Below are positions 1 through 11,178 of a stretch of 64,000 nt of DNA, in pieces. The position numbers and the translations under genes were made by a program. This DNA is from Eutreptiella sp. 'Long Island Sound 2002' (lineage: Eukaryota; Euglenozoa; Euglenophyceae; Eutreptiales; Eutreptiaceae): the NCBI GenBank assembly GCA_964036045.1, contig OZ038383.1:33189394-33253393 (forward strand), given 5' to 3'. How positions within the stretch are numbered: position 1 is the stretch's first letter; the number at the start of each line of letters is the position of its first letter. Under the pieces are notes generated by a model, which saw nothing but the letters and a program-made list of their open reading frames with translations, was not told where the DNA came from and made no database searches.

Positions 1-364
1 GAGTGACTTTAGAAAAAAGAAGATCCTGGATGTAATCCACAGGCGGGGCTGCCTTCAGATCGTTGTAGCGGTGTTGCACGCGATCATCCGAAATCCTACG
101 GACCTGCCCAAATTTTCGGTCGTGGTCGATAATAATCTGATCCCACCGAACCTTTATTTTCGTCGTTGACGTAACCCAGTAGGATAACTTGATGGAGGAT
201 GATGAATTTTTCTTTGGTGCGGCCTTAGGCTTCTTTTGAAGTCCCTCTGTGCTCGCCTGGTCCTCTTGAGACTGGGATTGCACTTGAGATTGCCCATTGT
301 CTGCTGCAGGCTCACCATCTGGCGAAACAGCCATGTCCTATGATACCCCTCCAGGCTCAGTCAT
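1..364 (-). CDS. Family C orf2, 5' part, cut by the window edge
   Basis: The minus-strand ATG at 364 opens a protein starting MTEPGG, followed by a Q/S-rich stretch and a lysine-rich patch, then a charged region. It matches the start of orf2 in C2 (11904) and C3 (23708) closely. An in-frame ATG lies upstream, but MTEPGG was chosen because it is the start shared by the three copies nearest the predicted protein. No known domain was recognised. The function is unknown; in intact copies it sits between orf1 and orf3 of the transposon. Confidence 0.6.
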
Positions 365-485
365 AAAATAAAGGGCTACGGGGCAACATTTCATGAAGGG
401 GAGAGTTCCCAGATAGCAAATAACAAGCACAGATCAACCAAAACAGGACCAAAACGGACTGCCTGGCAGGAAAATCGGATAACGT

Positions 486-640
486 GGCCGAAATTTCGGC
501 CAGTGTTGCTCTGCATGTCAAACCATTGTGTACAAATACCATTCTGAGAGGCTGGCCGAAATTTCGGCCAGAACCTGATGTCATTTGTGTTCTGGGGGTA
601 GCCATATGACAAAACAACAAGTCTGGCCGAAATTTCGGCC
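486..640. repeat. Three copies of the family C palindrome between orf1 and orf2
   Basis: The 16-bp core GGCCGAAATTTCGGCC lies at 486-501, 554-569 and 625-640; the last two extend to the full 20-bp palindrome CTGGCCGAAATTTCGGCCAG. All fall in the spacer between orf2 (starts 364) and orf1 (ends 779). Confidence 0.95.
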
Positions 641-778
641 AGAAAAACATGAAACAGCAAATAGACACACCAAAATCACTGGCAATGCGTGGCAGAACCC
701 ATACCACAGTGATAAACACAGCTGCAAACAAAAATCAGTCCCAGTCCTGGGTATCCACACCGATGTGTTCCGCCTCAT

Positions 779-2956
779 CTAGGGCTTCAAAGGAGGCAAC
801 GCTGTCTGCATCACAATCAATATCCCGGTCACTATCATAAGAGTCGACGGCAATGGAATCATCAAGGGCGGGGGGGGGGTACTGGGCGAGGGGGGGGGGG
901 CGGGGGGGGGGGGGGGTACTGGGGGGCCTCTCGCTCGGGGCTTCGGGGGTGGCTTTGGGGGCAAGGCAATTCCACCAGGCGCAGCAGCAGCAGCAGCAGG
1001 CGGTGCACGGTTGGCAGCGCGGATAGAAGCATGTGCAGTACGCAACACCCCTTGCTTGGCAGCAGTGCGGACAGGTGCATTTGTCTGTAAAAAATCCTCA
1101 ACACCCTCAGGAACCCTGGTACGCGCAACCAGATTTTGCATTGCATGCAACAGAACAACTTTTAAACGGTCTGTGGTGATTCGTGTCCTAGACATGGTAC
1201 CGGGGAACGTCAAATCCTCAACTGCATCCAGTCTTCTCACCTCAACTTTATAGTCCGGAACGGGAACACAAATGGGCAGGCTCTGTGTATGGGCTGTCAA
1301 GATGAATTGTTTAAGATTGGCAGAGAACATTGCCACGGATCTCTCAGTCAGCACACCACGCAAAACTTTCTCTCCCGGTTGGACAGGGGGAAGTGTCAGA
1401 AATAAATCAGACGACTGTTGGACACTAGTACAGGCAGTGTTGCGGGGACAGTGGGCTGAGAACCGACTCAGAAGTGCCTCACCCAGCTCCTCAGAGTGGA
1501 TACACCCTAGGGAGGCGGAATGCCACTGACTCCAAAACAAAAGAGCAACAGCGGTGGTTTTCACATACTCCGTGGTTAACTGTTCCTCGGGCTTTAGGAT
1601 GTTCAGCATGAGCAGTAGGGACATCTCAAGTGCCTGCTTAGCTACAATACCGGAACCTGCCCCCCGTCCCTCCCAGTTGCACTCACGAACCAAAGGTCCA
1701 ATGCTGAAAGCAGCTGGACAGTATGTGTACAGCAAAGCCCTAAGGGCTAATAACATACGCAAACCCTTGCGCTGAATGGGTGTCAAGTCCCGCTGGCTAT
1801 TGAGCAGGGAAGTGACGCGCTCATCTAGTGTGCCTCTATTGGACGATGTGGCTAGCATGAGTCCAAGCAACGTCTTCTCCATATGGATGACCTTGACCTT
1901 GCGAGGGAGGATAGACCCAACCTGAAGGCTGTTCCCCTGCTCCAAAAACTTAATGAACGGCAGGAACGCCCTGTAGATCAATTCAACGCAATACTTATAG
2001 CTATGCCATACTCCGTACACCAAAGGAAAACCCAACAGTAATTGTGGTACATTCTAGGGAACATAAGCAGCACCATAACACAGCTTAAGTAGGGCAAAGT
2101 GTATTTTCATGTCCACAAGCAGCGGAACACAGTGTCTGGTGCGGTGTTCCACACATGACAAATCAACCACGAGTTGCAAAAGCTCTTTGTGTGTGCCGGA
2201 GCGGAGCTCAGACAGGAAAAAGGGTCTCCAGTTGAGGGAACGAACATTTTTTCTGGCAATATCCAAAGGAGCACGAACCCAAACTCTCTGAATACCTTGG
2301 TTGGCAACATCAATACGATCAAACAATGCTCTATGTGAGCGAAAGATGTCATCAACAACCTTTGGTACCCTGGCCTCAATTTCGGCCAGCTCCGGCAGAC
2401 CCCGGTATGCAGCTACGGCAGTAGTGTGCAAAACAGCAACAACTGTACAGTTTAGGGTTAAGTCGGGTGAATGGGGATCACCTCCCGACCTGTAACGCCT
2501 CAGGTTATCAAACCATATACAAACTTGCCTACGGTGCATGGTGTTCCACAAGTTGTGTGCTGCTAGTCCAGCACGATGGTGAATGGACTCCTGCTTAGTG
2601 TTACACCGACCAAGGACTCCTACCTTACGGCGTTGGCGGCAGGACATAATACCCCAGTTGTAACCAGACCCACAATTAGAGTATGGGAGGGCCATACGGC
2701 GCAGCAGGCAGTATAGGGCATGGAACTGTGACAAAAATGTCATGTACCATCGTGGGGGCTTCTTCTCAGTGGCGGCAGCCTTCAACTGTGTCAGGGAGTG
2801 CCGGCTCCTGCGATTCTTCCGCTACAAGAGGCAGAATTGCAAAAGCTTTTGCAGAGTCCCACCACGTAATGCATTTCGCACCAGCCCTTTGGCTGTAGTA
2901 GCAAAAGCACCAGCAACTGTAGCATGTACAATATTGACAGTAATAGCAGAAAACAT
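779..2956 (-). pseudogene. Family C orf1 (candidate transposase), nonsense-mutated copy
   Basis: Homologous along its length to the open 739-residue orf1 of C2. The ATG is at 2956. Two stop codons break it: TAG at 2822-2824 (leucine codon in C2 and C3) and TAG at 2054-2056 (tryptophan in C2 and C3). A long G tract near 870-920 also shifts the frame, so the acidic C-terminal tail seen in C2 is lost. Visible motifs include WFDNLRR and a conserved block LLVDMKIHFALLK followed by a VWHSYKY motif. No named family was recognised; because it is the longest element protein, a transposase role is a guess. Confidence 0.75.
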
Positions 2957-3029
2957 TAATGCTGAGACAAGAAAACAGCTATGTAGGAGTGTATGGTGTA
3001 CTACTCATGAACAACGACAATTGCAAGCT

Positions 3030-3326
3030 GGCCGAAATTTCGGCCAGGTGTGTTCAAAGGGGAAATAATTGCTTAAATGTTCAAAAATAGGAAAAGCTGG
3101 CCGAAATTTCGGCCAGACCGCCCAAAAACCAGAATATAAGTGCTTGAATAGTGAACAGACCAAAAAGCTGGCCGAAATTTCGGCCAGCCCTAAGAAAAAT
3201 GAAAATAGCTATGCCTATTCACCAGGAAACCAAAAAGCTGGGCGAAATTTCGGCCAGAAGGGTCAAAAGCTGCATATACACATAGTTGTTTGCAATGTTA
3301 CCCCAAACCTGGCCGAAATTTCGGCC
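3030..3326. repeat. Five family C palindromes upstream of orf1
   Basis: Cores at 3030-3045, 3099-3114, 3170-3185, 3240-3255 (one mismatch) and 3311-3326, spaced about 70 bp. They occupy the region between the orf1 start and the transposon terminus, where a promoter would be expected. The remaining 207 bases to 3533 are subterminal DNA with no gene seen. Confidence 0.95.
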
Positions 3327-3533
3327 AGTTTCAGAAAAACGTCAAATACAACGCACTAGAAGACGGGGATACACAAGGCTAACACATCAACACGTATTTC
3401 AACGGGTGTCACACAGCTCTGCCAACAACTTTGGTCACATACGTCAAATAACATACTCAAAGTAGAAATGTAGAATATTGTCAAATCGCGCGTATACGGG
3501 GTCCTAGAGGGTGGGCAACTTGTGACGCCTAAG

Positions 3534-3584
3534 CCTTTGGGTGGACCACATGTGGGGGATTGCGAGGGAATGGGGTACCTTGTT
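3534..3584 (+). pseudogene. Z1 transposase fragment upstream of D1
   Basis: One frame reads WVDHMWGIAREWGTL, which aligns with LWMDHMYYFAKKWRIL of the G1 transposase and LWIDHLLGWARRWGHI of the D1 transposase. The reading resumes at 38915 with SAFSAFKGEGRH after D1. Removing D1 with one 2-bp duplication gives W-G-x4-F-x-A-F-K-G-E-G-R-H, the same spacing as in D1. This short piece is therefore plus-strand host ORF stranded between C1 and D1. Confidence 0.72.
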
Positions 3585-3823
3585 TGTAACTACGAAGCCA
3601 AGAGAAATTCGCCAACTTGCTTTGGAATGCAGCCAAATCATGGCAGGTGTCTGTTATGCTGCTACACTGGCTACCTAGGGATTTTTTTCCTCCTTTTTGG
3701 TGTAAATGGAAACTTTTTACCCTGAAAACCCCGGGTTTCATGCCCCTCTCGTGCTGAAAACACTCCGACACGGTAAAAAAGTCTCAAAGTTGGCTTCCCG
3801 GACCTAGGCTCGCGCAAATTCAC

Positions 3824-3901
3824 AAGTTGGCGCGCCAAGTCGCAAGTTGGCGCGCGCCAACTCCCGAGTTGGCGCGCCAAGTCCGGACTTGGCGCGCGCC
3901 A
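3824..3901. repeat. Family D palindrome array, beyond the transposase 3' end
   Basis: Several alternating copies of TTGGCGCGCCAA and TTGGCGCGCGCCAA (self-complementary) separated by 6 to 9 bases. It lies between the transposase stop and the left TIR of D1. Confidence 0.93.
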
Positions 3902-4139
3902 AATGTCCACCCCCCGATCCAACCATCGAGTTGCACACTATTGTTGTCACTGGAAATTCCGTCCCTCACCTGCCCTTGCACACTTGGCACGAAGAAAGCA
4001 TTGTTCCATCTTTTTTTGAGGAATGTGCAAAAGAATGTGTAAAACAATGTGCAAGAGATGTGCTTCCCGATGTAGTATACATTGTGGAGCCGTAGCTCAA
4101 AACTGGGGGCCATGGAGGCATATCAATCATATATAGAGG

Positions 4140-5965
4140 TCAGATGCCTTGGGACCCCTGTTCAGCCTGGACGAAGACCCCCTTATTCTCTATGTACCCC
4201 CTTTGCTTCGTCCACGGCGACTCCCAAACATAAAATTTTTTATTATACAACCCCCAGTCCAGATTATCTGAGCGGGTCACTTCCCCCCACCCCTTCCGCG
4301 TGCGATCCCCCTTGCCCCCCTTCACCCGCACTTTGGCCCCCCGCAGTCTGGACACCCGGCCGCCTTTACTTCCACCTCGAAAGCTGCGCTTGGAAATTTC
4401 ACATTTAAGGGCTTTGTGCCGCCCCTCTCCTTTGAAGGCGGCAAAAATGGCAATGTGCCCCCACCTGCGGGCCCATCCCAACAGGTGGTCAATCCACAGA
4501 TGGGCCCACAGGGTGACGTTCATTTCACACGCCTTATGGGCCTCCCCCATTTTTTCAATTCTGTTCGCAGAACTTTCATGTCGGGCCACCGCAACGGTCC
4601 ACATTTCCAGACGACATCGCTTGTTGCCAACAGGGATTTTCCCCATTGCCGGAAGGCGTGTGTCCAGGACACCTGGACCCCCCCCATGTCAACGACATGC
4701 TGCAAGAGGCCCTCCCCCTCCAGATCGTCACACATGGTGTCCCATCCCTCACTCTTCACCCACTCTGCAGCCGTCTGCTCGATTTTCAGGGGCACCTTCT
4801 TCTTATCCTTCCTCTCGTCTTCCAACGACACACCGGCGGCGGTCCGTGCCTGGATCCGAATGGGATCCAAGAACCATTGCACCCACCTGACGCCTTTCCC
4901 CTCTTCCACCGATGCACCGTGTGGAGGCTGTTCACGAGGGCTGAAAGCCCATTGTGCACTTGCCGGTGCACGCCATGCAGCCCATAATCGGGGGGCCGCT
5001 AGGGGGGGCGCACGATGGGGCATATCATCCCTGCCCACAGCCACTCCTCGACAATCACCCCCATCCCGCAACCAAATTCGCGCAGAATGGTTGCCCGATT
5101 TTTCCCACACCGCCAACAAACAGTGGCTGCGGGGTTTTTGGCTGTGAACGAGGAGCAACCCCCCAAAATGACCTGTGCCTTGGTGTCTGCTATAAAAAAA
5201 GAAATCACCTTACGCAGGTAGCCCCCTTTATCGGGTATTTGCTGCTGCGCCACCTCGATGAGGTCCGCGTTTAGGTCATAGACCTCGGCCAATTGGGTAA
5301 TGATGGCCTTCTTCTCGGATCCGCGCAGCAAGATCCAAGAGCCCAAGGGCATATGACTCCCCAGGTCTCCAACGGCAAAATGCACGAAGGAGGCCTGCCA
5401 GAGCTTGATCCCGTCGAAGGAGATGCCCACCCACACGTTGTCCGTCAGGAACGTGGGGCCGTCACGGTGCCACATCACCTGTGCCAGAAAACAGGCCGTG
5501 TGTAACGGGTCACCGTGAACGGTCGCCGGGAAACGCTTTGGTGCAGAGTGAAAATACCTGCAATTTCTGCCACAGATTGCATGCGGCCACAAAAATGTCA
5601 TTGTCCTCTTCATCGTCCTTCTGAAAATGGACCTCCGTGACACGGGGGGCGGACAATGCCTTTCGCACCTGCATCAGGGTTCCCCATGGGCACTTCCATT
5701 GGCTGTGGGCCCGGCTGTACTGCAGTTTGCAGAAGCTGTCGCCATTTTTGCGGCTCTCCCACAGAATGGCCGCGGCCAACAGCTCCAAATCGGGGATGGG
5801 GGGGTTGCCCTCCCCGCAAACGAGGTGGATGTGGCGGCGGGCGGGTTTGACGTGTACTTGCCAATGTGGCCCCGAAATCTCCCCCACGACTTCGCGAAGG
5901 CGCGCCAGCCGCGCGCGCCTGTCGCGGTAGTTTGAGGGCGCCAGCTGCTCAAAGGCCCGCTGCAT
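4140..5965 (-). pseudogene. Family D DDE-type transposase, frameshifted
   Basis: The protein is spread over three minus-strand frames. The N-terminal part starts at ATG 5965 (MQRAFEQLAP) and matches the G1 transposase N-terminus. The frame then changes near 5550. The middle contains ISFDG (first acidic residue, codon 5413-5415), FFIADTKAQVILGG (second, about 5185-5187) and CWRCGKN, a CxxC that follows the second D as in RNase H-fold transposases with zinc-binding inserts. The last part contains FKGEGRHKALK with the candidate catalytic E at 4425-4427. Pairwise similarity to the G1 transposase supports every segment. At least two or three frameshifts mean this copy is dead. The superfamily was not identified. 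Confidence 0.72.
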
Positions 5966-6019
5966 GGTGCACAAACAAAGACCTGCGGCACGTGAGGACG
6001 TGGCAGGCGGTTGACGCAC

Positions 6020-6241
6020 GTTGGCACACAGTTGGCACACAGTTGGCGCGCAGTTGGCGCGCGCCAACTCAGGACTTGGTGCGCGCCAACTCGTCAGTTG
6101 GCGGGCACCAAGTCCTGAGTTGGCGCGCGCCAAGTCGTGAGTTGGCGCGCCAACTTCTCATTTGGCGCGCGCCAACTCCCCTGTTGGCGCGCGCCAAATC
6201 AGAAGTTGGCGCGCCAACTTACCACTTGGCGCGCGCCAAGT
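6020..6241. repeat. Family D palindrome array between coiled-coil gene and transposase
   Basis: About ten copies of TTGGCGCGCGCCAA or TTGGCGCGCCAA and decayed versions (TTGGCACACA). They fill the spacer from the transposase start to the stop of the upstream gene at 6247. Confidence 0.93.
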
Positions 6242-6246
6242 GCTGC

Positions 6247-7480
6247 TCATTTCCGCGACCGCTTGCTGCCCTGACTCCCCTCGCCCTCTTCCGCCCGCCT
6301 GCGCTTGGGGTCAAGCAGGTGCGCAACCGGGTGCTTGTCCAGCAGGCCCTTGAGGTCCGTGAGGGTGGCCTCTTTGACCCCCATGTTGATGGCCACATGG
6401 CGTTGCGCGCTGAGTGCAGAGTGCAACTCAACCGCCGCAGCCTGCACGTACATCACATGGTCGGGGTCGGTGCCACCCTCTGCCCCCCCCCCAACTGCAC
6501 GCACCTGCGCCGTGGCGGTCAGCTGCTGCTGCAACTCCACCCTCTGCTTTTCCCACCCCTTCTCCCGCCGCTCGCATGCGGCGCGCTCGCCGGTGAGCGC
6601 CTTCTGCGCCGTCTTGCGGGCGGCCTCCGCCGCCTTCAGCTGCTCGCGCAGCAGCTTGTTCTCCGCCTCCAGGCGGAGAATCTCCGCCTCCAAGCGGAGA
6701 ATCCCCGCCTTCTCCCATGCCCCCCCCCCGTCTCCCGCTGCCTTCGCAGCCTGTGCTGCCTCCTGGGGGGTGGTCATGGGGCGAGGGCGCCTGGAGCCCC
6801 TGGCCTGCTGCTCCGTGCGGCCCTTGCTCTGCAGGGAGGGGTCCCAAGACGCGTCGGATCCGGCCCTACCCCCCCTTCTTCCCCTTCGGCCCTCTCCCCA
6901 CGAGCTGCTTCTGGAAGCGGAGGAGAAACGCCTGCGCTGCCTCCTTCAAGTGGGGGGCAGGGGCAATGGCCCGCACGTCGCTCCACTCGCACTGCTTCCA
7001 CCTGTGCAGCTGTACCAGAGCGTCAATGCTGTAGAGGAGGAGCCGGTTGTGCGTGGAGGGGGGGCGCACCTGCACAAATGGCACAACTGTGACAACCCGT
7101 GGTTGCACCCCTGCCTTCCCCTGCACCACTGCCCCGAACGGGTACTCCACCACCCTATTCGGTCCGGACCCGCGCCGAATTAACTGCGCCTGGAACAGGC
7201 GGCCGATCCTCGTCCCCCCTCAATCGATGACGTCCACCGCCGTCGCCTCGGCGGACGTCACCTTCAAAAACTTATCGGGGTTGTGCAAGTCGTCCCCGAA
7301 GTCTGCCGGTTCCGGGACCTCCGGAACTTCCCAATCCACCTCCACGTCCACATCCACGTCCAACTCCTGCTGCGCCTGCCGCTGCTCGTGCGGCTGCCCC
7401 TCCAGCTGCTCCGCTGCGGCCGACACGGGCACTGGACGCGGGTCCACTTCCAATTGAAAAATGGCGTAGTGGATTGGGAC
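6247..7480 (-). pseudogene. D1 long gene, 3' exon with basic C-terminal coiled coil
   Basis: The exon begins at 7480 right after a minus-strand TTTGCAG acceptor and reads VPIHYAIFQLEVD, matching the VPFFAWSPDI exon start of the G family. A D/V/E-rich linker follows, then an in-frame TGA (7220-7222), then a domain (RIGRLFQAQLI...) and a C-terminal part with LRLEAEILRLEAENKLL and other heptads, ending in a K/R-rich tail at 6247. The coiled coil and basic tail suggest oligomerisation and nucleic-acid contact. It is the downstream part of the dioxygenase gene that starts at 38493. The TGA and further frame changes make it a pseudogene. Confidence 0.62.
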
Positions 7481-7859
7481 CTGCAAATACGCAAGATCAC
7501 ATTGAACAAGCATTGAACAATGCACACAACGACACCAATGCGACAACCAAGACAACACAAAAACCAGCCACACAATTTCCGATAAAACCCAACCAATTAA
7601 ATTGAAGCGCCAAAACTGGACTTGGAACGCGCCAACTAGTTACTTGGCGCGCCAAAACTGGACTTGGCGCGCGCCAACTGGTCACTTGGCGCGCCAACTT
7701 GTCACTCCGCGCGCGCCAACCGATGAGTTGGCGCGCGCCAAGATGGAAATTGGCGCGCGCCAACTGCGAAGTTGGCGCGCCAATCTGGTATTTGGCGCGC
7801 ACCCAATGCGTGAGAAGGGTGACAAAATCGCGTGCATGCAAGGCACGGCGCGGGCACAC
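7481..7859 (-). other. D1 intron with family D array (7607-7803)
   Basis: On the minus strand the upstream exon ends CSCGEK, followed by the donor GTGTGCCC; the acceptor is TTTGCAG before VPIHYAIF. The intron position is the same as in the G family (CPCECK, donor GTGTGC, then VPF). Within it 7607-7803 is an array of TTGGCGCGCCAA/TTGGCGCGCGCCAA. Confidence 0.68.
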
Positions 7860-8030
7860 CTTCTCGCCGCAGGAGCAGATGGTGCGGCGTGCCTTGTCCA
7901 CGCGGACGAGGCCCAACATCTCGGCGTCCTGGGAGCTCAGGGGCGGCGTGAAGTGGGCCATTGCCATCCAGGCCATGCGGGCGGCCCCTGGCTCCCGCAC
8001 GAACGCGGCGCCCAGCGCAACGAACGAGTA
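7860..8030 (-). pseudogene. D1 long gene, exon segment ending in C-x-C, split by G1
   Basis: Minus-strand reading SFVALGAAFVREPG... ends CSCGEK at 7860. It continues the ORF that stops at 34959 on the far side of G1 (...CRVRCTAGTVV). This short domain, ending in C-x-C plus a splice donor, is shared with G (CPCECK), Z (CPCHQ) and F (CACQQ). No named domain was recognised. Confidence 0.6.
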
Positions 8031-8482
8031 TGAACCCTTCGTGAACGGCCGTTAAGTGGCCGTTTGAATAATTGCGTGAATTTCACGTGAATCTACCCAA
8101 ATTTTGAGGTTTTTGGGGAAAAATGCCGTATTCTTGGTTCATTCCGAGGGCTTTGAGGGACCAAAATTCCTCCCCTAGCTTTGTTACGCATCATCCAATG
8201 AAATTCCCGCCCCAAAAACATCCATCATGTCCGAACCGTGCCCAAAACGAGAGGTGCCGGAACCCGGCAAGCCTGTAGCCAATTCACAGCCGTGAATTCA
8301 CGTGAATTCGTACGAAATTCGCACCAATTTCGCACGAATTTCGTACGAATTTCACGTGAATTCACGTGATTTTACACAAATGTTACCGGTGTGCACCCCC
8401 TGATTTGTCCTCACACCCCTAGTAGGCCCCCCAGCATGCACCCCGGTCACAGGCAACAATGGTCTGGGTTCGTAACATGATC
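8031..8482 (-). other. G1 left terminus with array, transposase 3' flank
   Basis: About 430 bp matches 52710-53149 of G3 in reverse, marking this as one of the two distinct family G termini. Bases 8293-8370 hold TTCGTACGAA, AATTCACGTGAATT and related palindromes. No gene is present. Confidence 0.8.
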
Positions 8483-8530
8483 TCATGTCCGTCTCTTGCG
8501 GCACCGGAACCGCCGCTGTAGAGTCTGAAG
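8483..8530 (-). pseudogene. G1 transposase, last codons cut off by C2
   Basis: If C2 and one TGAAG copy are removed, the minus-strand ORF continues from ...DMQHLQ into TLQRRFRCRKRRT and stops with TGA at 8483-8485. The arginine-rich tail is a normal-looking protein end, so the join supports the C2 boundaries to the base. Confidence 0.75.
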
Positions 8531-8956
8531 CTTAGGCGTCACAAGTTGCCCACCCCCCACCTGGCGCTAGGGCCACGGAAGTCCATGTTGTAATGAGGGG
8601 AAAAGTACGTGAAAAGGGGTGTTATTTTTTGGGTATCCAAACCCCCCTGGTGGCAACATGCAAAAACAAGGTGTGTATTTCAAATATATGCCATTATTTG
8701 CATTTCTGGAAACACACAGATTTTCAAAATAAAGACATTCAATCACCAAAATATAGTGTTGTTTTACATTTAGACCACTGATTTCCAGTGTGTGTGGGGG
8801 GGGGGGGGCTGCCTATTTTTCTCTCCCCTTTGTTCGAGGTTGATCACAGAACCCCCCTATACACCACAGATGAGGGAACCCCAAACATACCTTTCATTGA
8901 AGCACACAGAAAACTATCCCAAAGCATGTACTTGTATTTCCTATTTTAACCAACCT

Positions 8957-9276
8957 GGCCGAAATGTCGGCCAGCTCTTCGAAAAATGTCCAAACACATG
9001 GTCCTATTTGATAGACAGGCCTAAGCTGGCCGAAATTTCGGCCAAGTCCATCGAAACTCCGAATATGATCACTCAAATGGGTACCTAAGACAGTAGACAT
9101 GAGCAAGGAACACGGGAGCAGTGACATTTGAACAGGGTGTGCAACATAATATACTCAATTACAAGCAAATACTTGCCACCTGACGAATCAAAGCAGACTT
9201 TTGCAGTGCCTATGGGGAAACACAATACTAAAAGGCTGAAGAGGCTGAGGACTGCATGCTGGCCGAAATTTCGGCC
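8957..9276. repeat. Three family C palindromes downstream of orf3 in C2
   Basis: Cores at 8957-8972 (one mismatch), 9028-9043 and 9261-9276, between the orf3 stop and the left TIR. Confidence 0.93.
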
Positions 9277-9317
9277 AGACTTCATACTGACAGGCAATAT
9301 AAGCAGCAGGACAGGCA

Positions 9318-11163
9318 TTAGCGCTTGCGCAGACCAGATGCACGGGGCTTCTTAGCACCTGTGTTAGCAGAAGGCTTGGCAGGGGCTGCAGCACCAGGCT
9401 TGGCAGTGGCAGAGTTCTGTGCCTGTGTGTTTCCACCCTGGGATGGTGAAAAATGATGCACAAAAGTATTCATACCTTTGCCAGTAGGGGCAACAGTGCC
9501 TGAGGAGGAAGCTGGGGTGGCCTGGGCGCACTGCGTGCCACTGGGTGAGGGGGCAAGGGCAGTTTTGGGTTTCTTCTTTGGAGTCTGTGTCTCTGGTTGC
9601 GACTCTGCCTCCCCATCTTGCTCCTCAGGATCCTCATCTACATACCTAACCCCAGAACAATCCACAGGAAAACCTGCCCCCAATAATGGTACACATCCTC
9701 CCATGACTTGGGGGGGCACGTGCCGGCGTTGGTGATACCTGCTGTGATGAGCTGAACAAAGTCATTGGGCACAACAGTCTCCTCACCCAAAAGGGCACAC
9801 ACAACATTACAGTCCTTGGAAAACCTGGTAGACATCATGCTTGCAAAATACACAGACAGAGTCCCCAGCAAAAACCAGTTGCCTACCCGTTCTGGGACCG
9901 GAACCAGGCTCAAAAGAAATGAGAATATTTCAACGGGCATCACAGACGACATGGGTCCTTCAGTAAAAGCCACGTAACGGGGCAGTCTGTTATCAAAGGC
10001 AGTGGCAGAACAAATGGAAACCAGATGGGACGTAGAAGTGTACAGCGGGGTCTTGCTTGACAAATTGTAAAGTGCAACATCACATTGATACATATCCTCA
10101 GCCACAGTGGCCTTCAAAGCAGCAACAGTGGCTTTCACATCAGCAGACTCACCCGCAATGAACACAGGCACACCGGACAAAAGCAGCTGCGCAACCAGGT
10201 TATGCAAACCAGCTGTATAGAGGCGGGGCACCTCAATGACACAAGCAGCTAAGGGCAGTGAACTAATGATACTGGGAACAGGGACTCCACAACGCATTGC
10301 CATCAGTTCCACACGGCCTGACTCTGCAATAAGTTTGCCTGTGCTTGACTCAACGAGGGACTCCCTAGCACACTGGATACTGACCAGACCAGTGTCAGAT
10401 TTTTCACAAACAGGCTTAGCAACAGGCTTCTGCAACGATCCCCGCAACCCCTCATATTTGGGTTCCTTCCAAAGAGGGGCCTCAATTACTGCTGACCACG
10501 GGGGCCAGGGGTTTTCTTCAGTCCAGGTCCAATTGCCATAGGCTGCCTTCAGGTGTGATGCAATAGCGCACTGCCTTTTGGCCATCTCGATAGTACCAAG
10601 TGTAGCTGCAGACAGGTGGTGTCACAGGGTGGGCTCCTATTGTGCATTAATTGAACGACACACAAGCTGGCCGAAATTTCGGCCAGGTCGGTCGATTTAT
10701 TCGAATACAAACCCCTGTTTGACCAAAACATACCTCTGGTGTTGTTCACAAGCCCATTGGTAACCGCCTCGGGATGAAGAATGTGCCAGGACCACATCTG
10801 GGCCTTTTTAACATCTTTTATAATTTTTTTGAGACCAGGTAGGGTACTTTTTGTCCCATCCATGTAACCTACGATGTCGCGAAGTCGGTCAGGCGTGATG
10901 CCTTCCACTTCCTTGAACGCAGCCAGTGCGGGATGTAGTCCACGCTTTTCCATGGCTGCCATGGCGTCTACTGAAGGAAGACCCACAAATTTCACCAAAC
11001 GCCCAACGCCACCCCACCGTTTGGCAACAGCACTCTGCACAGGAGAACATGTGGAACACAGAAGCTGGCCGAAATTTCGGCCGGGTCGATCGACAAAACC
11101 GAATTAATAAACGAAACACACCACAGTGCCTTCCTCGGCAGTAACACCACACTCTTCAAGCAT
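9318..11163 (-). pseudogene. Family C orf3 in C2, three exons, frameshifted
   Basis: Proposed exons are 11163-11122 (MLEECGVTAEEGTV), 11034-10734 (SAVAKRWGG... to ...VNNTR) and 10605-9318. Donors GTGTGT and GTATGT and acceptors GTGCAG and CTGCAG keep the frame across both joins. Each intron contains one 20-bp palindrome (11067-11082 and 10669-10684). The large exon encodes about 420 residues with a hydrophobic centre and an acidic then K/P/A-rich tail ending SGLRKR. A 1-nt loss near 9683, compared with C3, shifts the frame before the tail. No domain was recognised. Start choice rests on splice phase and the in-frame ATG. Confidence 0.65.
10669..11082. repeat. Two family C palindromes inside the orf3 introns
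   Basis: Cores at 10669-10684 and 11067-11082, each in the predicted intron and not in exon sequence. Confidence 0.9.
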
Positions 11164-11178
11164 AACAGTAATGTGATG

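Larger units (their letters stand above)
1..3533 (-). mobile_element. C1, family C DNA transposon, one end outside the window
   Basis: The right end reads GGGTGGGCAACTTGTGACGCCTAAG backwards into the element and is the inverted repeat seen at both ends of C2 and C3; the TIR starts CTTAGGCGTCACAAGTTGCC. The last base is 3533 and the next five bases, CCTTT, would be the target duplication, but the left end is outside the window so this is untested. Sequence is collinear with C2 from its orf2 onward. It interrupts a transposase ORF of element Z1 that resumes at 3534. Confidence 0.88.

Noticed and set aside
2054-2824. Reassigned stop codons (TAG read as an amino acid)
   Set aside because: The stops replace leucine in one case and tryptophan in another and are absent from sister copies, so they are ordinary nonsense mutations.
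486-3326. AEISA and GRNFGQ peptide repeats as a protein motif
   Set aside because: Both are readings of the palindrome GGCCGAAATTTCGGCC in different frames.
3030-3326. CRISPR-like array
   Set aside because: Repeats are perfect palindromes at uneven spacing, scattered among genes, in eukaryotic DNA with introns; there are no cas genes.
3824-8000. ORFs with LARANS/GARQLRSWRAP-type repeats
   Set aside because: These are translations of the TTGGCGCGCCAA arrays in several frames and on both strands.
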